From positions 1 to 28,458 of the forward strand of contig CAJTPJ010000015.1 of NCBI GenBank assembly GCA_910578145.1: 28,458 bases of DNA. The letters are read 5' to 3'. Below are positions 22,320-28,458 of the stretch, piece after piece. Every line of letters starts with the position of its first letter. The first letter of the stretch is position 1. Origin of the DNA: an uncultured Christensenella sp. Its GTDB lineage: Bacteria > Bacillota > Clostridia > Christensenellales > Borkfalkiaceae. The position numbers were made by a program, and so were the translations under genes. The notes under the pieces are model-generated. The model was not told the DNA's origin, did not search any database, and saw nothing but the letters and a program-made list of their open reading frames with translations.

Positions 22320-24491
22320 TTAACTTAAATTATTGGGATTTTCTTCTATATAAACCAAAGTTTCCGCCGTGGTATGCGCCGCGGCTACCGCGTAAATTTC
22401 TTCAAGCAATTTATTTGATTTAAGCCGCGCCAACACCTGAAAACGATACTTGCCCTGCAATTTTTTTGCCGGCGAACGCATTTTATTCATAAAAATGAAC
22501 TCCTGCGGGTGCGCGCTACGCAAATTTTCCATTGAAAAGTACACGTTTTTTAATACGTCTATGCCCTTTTGCTCATCCTCGCCCGTAACCATAACGCGGC
22601 AAATAAGAGCGTACGGCGGAAAGTAAGTGGCTTTTCTCAGTTTTATTTCGTTTTCAAAAAAACCGTTATAGTCGTAATTTACCGCATACCGCAAAATGTA
22701 GTTGTCCGGACAGTAGGTTTGCAAAACCACCCTGCCGCTGGCGTCGGCACGCCCGCTTCTGCCCGAAACCTGCGTAATAAGCTGAAAAGTGCGCTCGCCG
22801 CTACGGTAGTCCTCGAAATGCAAGCTCATATCCGCGTCGAGTATTCCCACCAGCGTTACAGACGGAAAGTCGTGCCCCTTTGCAATCATTTGCGTGCCCA
22901 CGAGAATATCGGCTTTTTTTTGAGAAAATTGGCTTAATATTTTAAAATGCCCGTCCTTGCCCGAAACGGTATCGTTATCCATACGAATAACGCGCGCTTG
23001 CGGAAACGCGGCTTTCAGGTCGGCAACCACGCGCTGAGTACCCGTACCCGAATACCTTATATGCACCCCGCCGCACTGCGGACAGGCGGGCAACATATGG
23101 TAACGATTGCCGCAATAGTGGCATTTAAGACAGTCGTCCTCGCTGTGATAGGTCAAAGTAACGTCGCACTGCTCGCACTTGGCAACGTAACCGCAGTCGC
23201 GGCAAATTACTTTTTGCGAGTAACCGCGACGGTTTAAAAAAATTATAGCTTGGTTGCCGCTTTTCAAAGTTTTGTCAAGCTCGTCGCGCAGGGCGAACGA
23301 AAAGGCGGTGTTATTGCCGCGGCGCACTTCCTTGCACATATCGGCTATAATAACTTCGGGAAGCGGGCGTTTGTTTATGCGGTCTTTCAACGTTATAAGA
23401 TTGTATTCGCCATCTTTAGCCTTTACAAAACTTTCAACCGAGGGAGTAGCGCTGCCCAGCACCAGCTTACAGCCGTTGTATGCGGCGCGCATTTTAGCAA
23501 TTTCTATTGTGGAATAGCGGGGCGCGAACTCCGAAAGGTAAGAAGAATCGTGTTCCTCGTCTATTATTATCACGCCCAAATTTTCAAGCGGGGCGAAAAC
23601 CGCGCTTCTTGCGCCTATAGCTATTTTTGCTTCGCCCGAGCGCAAACGCCACCACTCGTCAAACTTTTCTCCCGCGGAAAGCCCGCTGTGTAAAATTGCC
23701 GCCTCGCCTTTAAACCTTGCGCGCAGTTGAGTAAGCATTTGCGGGGTAAGCGAAATTTCGGGCACGAGGAAAATAGCGGATTTGCCAAGCGCTATTTGGT
23801 TGGCGATAAGTTTTAAATATATTTCCGTTTTGCCGCTGCCCGTCACGCCGTGGATAAGATGCACGGGCTTGTCCTCGTTTTCAATCAACCGTATAGCTTC
23901 GGTTTGTGCGGGGGTTAGCGTTTTACCTGCGTCCGCGCCCTCGGCTTCGGCAAACGGCTTTCTTATAATTCTGCGTTTTTCAATTTCAATTACGCCTTTT
24001 TCGGCAAGCGCGTTAACCGCGCCCCTGCCAAACGTTTCGCAAAGCGCCGTAAAATCGTACACGGGGTTAGCCTGCAAAAAGTTTATAATTTCAAGCTGTT
24101 TTTTTGCGGATTTTGAAATTAGTACGGTAATATCCTTTACTTTTGCGTATTTTTTGTAAATTTCCCGCACCTTGCCGTGCCGCATTTCAGAGGGCAAAAA
24201 AAGCCTTAAAGCCGCCGCTTTGGGCACTTTAAAGCGTGAAGAAATGCGCTCCATAAGCGAAAAACATTCGGGAACGAGCGCGGGAAGTTCATCGAATACC
24301 TGCGTTACGGGTTTGATTTTATCGGGGGAAATAGATGGAGTTTCGCTTAAACCTATAACGAAACCGTCTATAATTCTGCCGCCGAACGGCACTTTTACCC
24401 TGCACCCCGCGCTAACCTCGTTACCGCAAGAATATTCAAATATTTTGTCCACCTGACTGTGGGCTATGTCCACTATTACCTGTGCGTACAC
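22320..24491 (-). CDS. priA: Primosomal replication protein N' (PriA helicase)
   Basis: A restart helicase of 723 residues. It recognises stalled forks and loads the replisome. The N-terminal DNA-binding part shows VKVPFGGRIIDGFVIGL. The helicase core has HGVTGSGKTEIY (Walker A), IIDEEHDSSY and SATPSVES. The two-zinc module with four CxxC pairs reads CRDCGYVAKCEQC and CHYCG...CPQC, and is complete. Motifs HDFPSVTLVGILDAD and QVSGRSGRA close it. The GTG start at 24491 has no close ribosome site; it follows rpoZ by 11 bases. In Bacillus coaBC lies between these two; here it is missing. Confidence 0.98.
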   Translation of the reverse strand: MYAQVIVDIAHSQVDKIFEYSCGNEVSAGCRVKVPFGGRIIDGFVIGLSETPSISPDKIKPVTQVFDELPALVPECFSLMERISSRFKVPKAAALRLFLPSEMRHGKVREIYKKYAKVKDITVLISKSAKKQLEIINFLQANPVYDFTALCETFGRGAVNALAEKGVIEIEKRRIIRKPFAEAEGADAGKTLTPAQTEAIRLIENEDKPVHLIHGVTGSGKTEIYLKLIANQIALGKSAIFLVPEISLTPQMLTQLRARFKGEAAILHSGLSAGEKFDEWWRLRSGEAKIAIGARSAVFAPLENLGVIIIDEEHDSSYLSEFAPRYSTIEIAKMRAAYNGCKLVLGSATPSVESFVKAKDGEYNLITLKDRINKRPLPEVIIADMCKEVRRGNNTAFSFALRDELDKTLKSGNQAIIFLNRRGYSQKVICRDCGYVAKCEQCDVTLTYHSEDDCLKCHYCGNRYHMLPACPQCGGVHIRYSGTGTQRVVADLKAAFPQARVIRMDNDTVSGKDGHFKILSQFSQKKADILVGTQMIAKGHDFPSVTLVGILDADMSLHFEDYRSGERTFQLITQVSGRSGRADASGRVVLQTYCPDNYILRYAVNYDYNGFFENEIKLRKATYFPPYALICRVMVTGEDEQKGIDVLKNVYFSMENLRSAHPQEFIFMNKMRSPAKKLQGKYRFQVLARLKSNKLLEEIYAVAAAHTTAETLVYIEENPNNLS

Positions 24492-24502
24492 TTAAAAAAT
24501 CA

Positions 24503-24718
24503 TCAGTCCTTAACGCACTTGATTTTGCCGTTTGCTATTTCCCTGCTTGCCACCGCAAGCTCCTTTACAATCTCCTTGCTTTTGGGGTTGCTTACGGACT
24601 GTTCGATAATCTGTCTTGCGCGCTTAGACGCAACGACGCAAAGGCAGTAACGCGAAACGGGCTGACCGTCCGTGCCAAGCTGTTCTATAAGTAAATCTAC
24701 GGGGGGGTGGTTAATCAT
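24503..24718 (-). CDS. rpoZ: RNA polymerase omega subunit
   Basis: A 71-residue omega subunit that helps assemble RNA polymerase around beta prime. The typical core reads SRYCLCVVASKRARQIIEQ, with VKELAVASREIANGKI after it. Length fits the family (about 65-90). The ribosome site AAAGGAGTT precedes the ATG. It sits between gmk and priA, as expected. Confidence 0.92.
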   Translation of the reverse strand: MINHPPVDLLIEQLGTDGQPVSRYCLCVVASKRARQIIEQSVSNPKSKEIVKELAVASREIANGKIKCVKD

Positions 24719-24731
24719 AGCTTAACTCCTT

Positions 24732-25286
24732 TTATCTGCTCTTTTCTCTTTTTATTATTCGTTCGACGTCCGAAACGCAAGTTTTCAGTTCGTCGTTAAT
24801 TACCACGTAATCGTAAAGGTGCTTTTTGGAAAGTTCGTACTCGGTGCGCTTTATGCGCTTTTCCACCATATCCGCACTTTCCGAACCGCGTTTTTCAAGA
24901 CGGCGGCGAAGTTCGGCTTCGTCGGGCGGCACTATCATCAAAAGTATTGCCTCCGGATGCGACTTTTTAACCTGCAACGCGCCGTCAACTTCTATTTCAA
25001 GTATAACGTCGCGGCTTTTAAGCATATCTTCAACGAATTTTTTGGGCGTTCCGTAATAGTTTTCAAAGTGGTTTGAATACTCTAAAAACCCGCCTTCGTC
25101 GATACCCTTTAAAAATTCTTGCTTGGTGATGAAAAAGTACGACTTTCCGTCTACTTCACCCTCGCGCGGGGCGCGGGTAGTGCAGGAAACGCTTAACGCA
25201 AAGTTTCCGTTTTCAAGCAACTTTTTTACTACCGTGCCCTTTCCTACGCCCGAGGGCCCCGAAATTATCAATAAAACGTTTCTCAT
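24732..25286 (-). CDS. gmk: Guanylate kinase
   Basis: Phosphorylates GMP to GDP; 184 residues. The P-loop is GPSGVGKGT (10-18). The GMP-binding region contains SCTTRAPREGEVDGKSYFF and FLEYSNHFENYYGTP, and the lid includes RRRLEKRGSESADMVEKR. The ATG follows the yicC stop by one base (TAATATG), so translation is likely coupled. remA, which lies between yicC and gmk in Bacillus, is absent. Confidence 0.98.
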   Translation of the reverse strand: MRNVLLIISGPSGVGKGTVVKKLLENGNFALSVSCTTRAPREGEVDGKSYFFITKQEFLKGIDEGGFLEYSNHFENYYGTPKKFVEDMLKSRDVILEIEVDGALQVKKSHPEAILLMIVPPDEAELRRRLEKRGSESADMVEKRIKRTEYELSKKHLYDYVVINDELKTCVSDVERIIKREKSR

Positions 25287-25287
25287 A

Positions 25288-26163
25288 TTACTCTACGTTT
25301 TGCACCTGTTCGCGGATTTTTTCTATTTCGTTTTTGAGTGCAAGCCCCAAACGGGTTACTTCAAGGTCGTTGGATTTTGAGCAAATCGTGTTGGTTTCGC
25401 GGTTAAATTCCTGAACGAGAAAATCCAACTTTCTTCCTACAAGTTTTTCCTTGCATATTTCGCGGAACTGCGAGATATGCGAACGGAGCCTTGTCAACTC
25501 CTCGTCTATATTACTTTTGTCGGCAAACACCGCAACTTCGGTTAAAAGCCTGCCTTCGTCTATTTCCACGCCTTCAAGCAATTTTTTCATTTTAGCTTCA
25601 AGTTTCTGCCTGTAATTTTCGGCAACGAGCGGAGCGCGCTTTTCAACCGAATTAACGAGTTTTTCAATGGCGTCCATACGCGAAAGCATATCGTTTTCCA
25701 GCTTTTTACCCTCGGTTTCGCGCATTGAGTTAAGTTTTTCAAGCGCTGCCCCAAGCGCCGTTTTCAACGCGGAAACAAGTTCTTCGTCCGCCGCCGCGCC
25801 CTCTTCGGTTTTTAAAACTTCGGGGTAGCGCAAAATATTGGTAACCGAAACGTCGTCCGCCGCTTCGGGAAACGCAGCTTTTATTTTACGTGTAGCCGCA
25901 AAGTACGCTTTTGCCGCCGACTCGTCAAGACACAGCGTTTTTTCGCGCTCGCGCTTGTCCGAAAGCGAAACGTAAGCGTCTGCGTGGCCGCGGGTAAGTT
26001 TTTCACGGATTATGCCGCGCATTTCGTCCTCGAAAGCGGCAAAAATGCGGGGGCATTTTATAGAAGCGTCCAAATAGCGGTTGTTTACCGTTTTAATTTC
26101 CACGGTAATTTCAACGCCGCCTACCTTGTATTCGCCCCTGCCGTAACCCGTCATACTGTACAT
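25288..26163 (-). CDS. YicC/YloC family endoribonuclease-like protein
   Basis: A 291-residue YicC-family protein; E. coli YicC is reported to act in RNA turnover. The N-terminal signature YSMTGYGRGEY and the following EIKTVNNRYLDASIKCPR are diagnostic. The C-terminal DUF1732 part ends EFNRETNTICSKSNDLEVTRLGLALKNEIEKIREQVQNVE. It is first in the operon yicC-gmk-rpoZ-priA and onwards. The ribosome site is AAGGGG. Its promoter is strong, with an extended -10 and an overlapping palindrome. Confidence 0.95.
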   Translation of the reverse strand: MYSMTGYGRGEYKVGGVEITVEIKTVNNRYLDASIKCPRIFAAFEDEMRGIIREKLTRGHADAYVSLSDKREREKTLCLDESAAKAYFAATRKIKAAFPEAADDVSVTNILRYPEVLKTEEGAAADEELVSALKTALGAALEKLNSMRETEGKKLENDMLSRMDAIEKLVNSVEKRAPLVAENYRQKLEAKMKKLLEGVEIDEGRLLTEVAVFADKSNIDEELTRLRSHISQFREICKEKLVGRKLDFLVQEFNRETNTICSKSNDLEVTRLGLALKNEIEKIREQVQNVE

Positions 26164-26175
26164 AAAAAAGCCCCT

Positions 26176-26195
26176 TAATGTTTATTAAAACATTA
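26176..26195 (-). promoter_or_regulatory. Inverted repeat over the yicC -10 box
   Basis: A perfect 8-base inverted repeat, TAATGTTT (26176-26183) / AAACATTA (26188-26195), with a 4-base gap. It overlaps the -10 box and start site, so it could be an operator or a 5' hairpin. Confidence 0.45.
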
Positions 26196-26220
26196 TAGCA
26201 GAACTCAAATAAAATTTCAA
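26192..26220 (-). promoter_or_regulatory. Promoter of the yicC-gmk-rpoZ-priA operon
   Basis: Minus-strand TTGAAA (26215-26220), a 17-base spacer ending TGC and TATAAT (26192-26197), that is, an extended -10. Confidence 0.78.
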
Positions 26221-26227
26221 GCGATTT

Positions 26228-26890
26228 TTAATAGTCCATTCTACTTTCGCCGCTAATTCCCTTAGCGCGGGTTGTAACCAAGTGGTATCTGTTTTGCGGG
26301 CTTACCTCAAACATAGTAAGATTTTGCGTTGAAGTGGCGATTGCCCCCGATATATCCGCGAAATAAGCCGTTTTCCCCGCGCTCATAATTATAGGCACGC
26401 CGTAGAGATAAGAGTACGCGCGGGCAAGCAAAGGCGGGATATTGTCGCGTATTTCTTCAAGTAAAACCACTATTACGTTGCAACCGCACATAGTAAGGCT
26501 TTTAAAGGTATCGGGAAAAAGCAAGTCGTTTTCTATGCAAAGCCCCACTTTAAAACCGTTTACTTTATAAAAGCCCAAAGCCGAACCGCTTTTATACTCC
26601 TCGCTGTCAAGGACGTGCGTCATATCCGAAATACCCAAAAGTTTGCCCCTGTCCGCAACCGAAGCCGACTTGCGGAGCAAACCGCGGCTTAACGTTTTAC
26701 AGCCGCAGACAAGCCCGCAGTTGGACTTTTTGGAAAGGCGGGCGGCTTCTTCAAATTTTTCCGTTTCGCCCTTTAATTCCTTTTCGTAATCCACTTCGCC
26801 CAAAACCCCGAAGCCGAAAACCGCCATATCGCACTCGGGCAAAGAGTTAATTTCGTCAACGCTGCCGTCGGTAACCACGCAAAATACCAT
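26228..26890 (-). CDS. Nitrilase-fold (carbon-nitrogen hydrolase) protein, catalytic residues altered
   Basis: A protein of about 220 residues resembling the nitrilase superfamily, whose members cleave C-N bonds with a Glu-Lys-Cys triad. The Lys region DRGKLLGISDMTHVL and the strand KVGLCIENDLLFPDTF are recognisable. In the latter the family's IC(Y/N/W)D reads IEND, so the Cys position is Glu, with a Cys two residues earlier. The usual PE-Glu near the N-terminus reads VFGFGVLG. Two ATGs, 26899 and 26890, are possible; neither has a ribosome site. The second is preferred because a -10 box overlaps the first. It may be a non-catalytic or altered member. Confidence 0.65.
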   Translation of the reverse strand: MVFCVVTDGSVDEINSLPECDMAVFGFGVLGEVDYEKELKGETEKFEEAARLSKKSNCGLVCGCKTLSRGLLRKSASVADRGKLLGISDMTHVLDSEEYKSGSALGFYKVNGFKVGLCIENDLLFPDTFKSLTMCGCNVIVVLLEEIRDNIPPLLARAYSYLYGVPIIMSAGKTAYFADISGAIATSTQNLTMFEVSPQNRYHLVTTRAKGISGESRMDY

Positions 26891-26897
26891 ATTGTAC

Positions 26898-26927
26898 ATT
26901 TTATTACGGAAAATTAAAATATGTTAA
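26898..26927 (-). promoter_or_regulatory. Candidate promoter overlapping a start codon
   Basis: Minus-strand TTAACA (26922-26927), an 18-base spacer and TAAAAT (26898-26903), which overlaps the ATG at 26899. The start site would fall at about 26890, the second ATG. Confidence 0.45.
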
Positions 26928-26938
26928 AAAAGTTTTAA

Positions 26939-26954
26939 GCGGCGCACTCGCCGC
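26939..26954. other. GC-rich hairpin upstream of the M1 peptidase
   Basis: GCGGCG / CGCCGC with a 4-base loop, in the divergent gap between the nitrilase-like gene and the peptidase. It precedes TATTAT and the GAGGTG ribosome site. Its role is unclear. Confidence 0.4.
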
Positions 26955-26978
26955 ATATTATAGTTTCGAGGTGCTGAA

Positions 26979-28427
26979 ATGAAAAAATTATTGTCCATTC
27001 TACTTATAATATGCGCTTTGGCGACCGTTACGTGCTTTACCGCGTGCGCCGAAAAGGACGGCGACAAATCAAGCTACGATATATTTGCAATTTACGACGC
27101 CGAAAACGGCACTGTTTCCGGCACGGTGGATTTTTGTTTTTACAACGATACCGACAACGAGCTTAGCGACTTGAAATTTAACCTTTACGGAAACGCTTTC
27201 AGAGAGGGCGCGAAGTTTGCGCCCGTTTCCGAAACGTATAAAAACCGCGCTTACTATGCGGGCGTAAATTACGGCGGTATGCAAATTTCCAACGTGGAAA
27301 ACTGCGCGGGTTGGAGCGTTGCGGGCGAGGACGAAAATTTACTTGTGGTAAACCTGTTGACCCCCGTATATCCCGAAGATACCGTAACCGTTAAGATAAC
27401 GTATACCCTTACGTTAGCCAAAGTAAACCACCGCACGGGCATAACCGCGCACACCGTAAACCTTGGCAATTTCTACCCCGTTTTATGCAAATACACAAGC
27501 GAGGGATTTAAAGAATGCAACTATTATTATTGCGGCGACCCTTTCCTTTCCGACTGTGCAAATTACAACGTAACTTTTGATTTGCCCGCGGAATATGTTG
27601 CGGCTTCCAGCGGTAAGCTGACCGAAGAAAGCACGGCTAACGGCAGAAAAAAATGCTCGTACACGCTTAAAAACGCGCGGGATTTCGCGCTTGTGCTTTC
27701 AACGGAATTTGAAGTGGCTTCGGAAACGGTTGACGGCGTGCAGATAAACTATTACTACGTTTCCGACGACAACGCGCAAACCAATCTTTCGGTTGCCGCG
27801 GAAAGTTTAAAATTTTTCTCGTCAACGTTCGGGCAATACGAATACCCCACTCTTTCCGTAGTGCAAACGGGTTTCTGCTACGGTGGTATGGAGTACCCCG
27901 CGCTTACTATGATTTCCGACGGGCTGGATTCCGACAACACGGCTTATACCATAGTTCACGAAAACGCGCACCAATGGTGGTACGCTATGGTTGGCAGCGA
28001 CCAGATGAACGACGCTTGGCAGGACGAAGGGCTTGCGGAGTATTCCACCCTTATGTTTTTTGAAAACAACCCCACTTACGGGTTTACGAGGACGGGGATT
28101 ATAAACTCCGCTACAAGTTATTACAGGGCGTTTTTCACGGTGTTTAACCAACTTAACGGAAAGACGGATACGCGTATGCACAGAAATTTAAGCGAGTTTT
28201 CAAGCGAGCTTGAATACAACAACGTTACCTACAACAAGGGGCTTATACTTTTCGATATGTTGCGCTCGTCCGTAGGCGACGACAAATTTATAAGCGGGCT
28301 TAAAACTTACTTTGCCGACAACACGGGCAAAATTGCCACCGCCGAAAGTTTGTACGCGTGCTTTACGCGCAGCGCGGACGTTGAGGGACTGTTCGATTCG
28401 TTTGTAGAAGGCAAGATATTAATATAA
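26979..28427 (+). CDS. M1-family metallopeptidase, predicted lipoprotein
   Basis: A 482-residue zinc aminopeptidase-like protein. Residues 1-23 form a lipoprotein signal, a hydrophobic stretch ending FTAC (Cys 23), so it is probably tethered outside the membrane. The zinc motif is HENAH (327-331) with Glu 350, the HExxH-x18-E pattern. The substrate-binding motif GxMEN appears as GGMEY at about 298-302. An N-terminal beta-sandwich domain (about 35-220) precedes the catalytic part. It is shorter than full M1 enzymes (about 600-900) because the C-terminal helical domain is missing; short Firmicute relatives exist. The ribosome site is GAGGTG. It is divergent from the nitrilase-like gene. Peptide scavenging is the likely role. 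Confidence 0.88.
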   Translation: MKKLLSILLIICALATVTCFTACAEKDGDKSSYDIFAIYDAENGTVSGTVDFCFYNDTDNELSDLKFNLYGNAFREGAKFAPVSETYKNRAYYAGVNYGGMQISNVENCAGWSVAGEDENLLVVNLLTPVYPEDTVTVKITYTLTLAKVNHRTGITAHTVNLGNFYPVLCKYTSEGFKECNYYYCGDPFLSDCANYNVTFDLPAEYVAASSGKLTEESTANGRKKCSYTLKNARDFALVLSTEFEVASETVDGVQINYYYVSDDNAQTNLSVAAESLKFFSSTFGQYEYPTLSVVQTGFCYGGMEYPALTMISDGLDSDNTAYTIVHENAHQWWYAMVGSDQMNDAWQDEGLAEYSTLMFFENNPTYGFTRTGIINSATSYYRAFFTVFNQLNGKTDTRMHRNLSEFSSELEYNNVTYNKGLILFDMLRSSVGDDKFISGLKTYFADNTGKIATAESLYACFTRSADVEGLFDSFVEGKILI

Positions 28428-28432
28428 TAAAA

Positions 28433-28458
28433 AGCCCCGCCGTGCAAAACGCAACGGC
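28433..28458 (+). terminator. Terminator-like hairpin cut by the window end
   Basis: GCCGT (28439-28443) / ACGGC (28454-28458) begins a stem after the peptidase stop; GCCCC before it suggests that the stem continues beyond the window. Confidence 0.5.

Noticed and set aside
1..28458. CRISPR array or tandem repeat array
   Set aside because: No regularly spaced repeats beyond the short operator repeats were seen.

Overview
The window looks like chromosome of a Clostridia-type Firmicute, probably an uncultured anaerobe; nothing seen fixes the family. The evidence is the gene order yicC-gmk-rpoZ-priA-def-fmt-rsmB-rlmN-rpe-spoVM-rpmB-asp23-fakA-recG, which follows the Bacillus/Clostridia core cluster, plus strong AGGAGG-type ribosome binding sites, sigma-A-like promoters and compact hairpin terminators. 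A 22-codon spoVM-like gene at the expected place (minus strand, 17822-17890) suggests a spore-forming ancestry.

Layout. Positions 1-339 hold no gene: a good minus-strand promoter starts a long untranslated leader that runs off the left edge, perhaps towards an rRNA operon. Positions 340-3634 are accessory: a TIM-barrel isomerase-like protein with altered metal ligands, an XRE repressor facing a five-helix membrane protein across repeated TACTTTGG sites, and two small unknown proteins. Positions 3631-5964 form a sulfur block: cysteine synthase and a cysteine desulfurase in one operon, divergent from a DUF3343 Se/S-carrier-like protein. Endonuclease III (nth) follows. Positions 6684-7280 are an AT-rich two-gene module, a Cys-rich small protein and an XRE repressor, around two GTACA-N5-TGTAC operators.

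From 7421 to 12029 lies the str operon, rpsL-rpsG-fusA-tuf on the minus strand, with a strong promoter and structured leader before rpsL, a second promoter before tuf and a long structured rpsL-rpsG spacer. From 12217 to 26163 lies the core cluster, all minus strand except rpmB. It contains recG, fakA, asp23, rpmB, an M19 dipeptidase, spoVM, rpe, rlmN, rsmB, fmt, def, priA, rpoZ, gmk and yicC. Compared with Bacillus it lacks remA, coaBC, the prpC-prkC-rsgA block and thiN. The right end has a nitrilase-fold protein whose catalytic Cys appears replaced, and a divergent M1-family lipoprotein peptidase.

How the genes work together: the bulk is translation (ribosomal proteins, elongation factors, fMet formation and deformylation, rRNA methylation), joined to replication restart and recombination (priA, recG), nucleotide supply (gmk) and transcription (rpoZ). 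The accessory left third has two self-contained repressor modules and a sulfur-transfer block. No transposase, CRISPR array, tRNA or rRNA gene was recognised inside the window.
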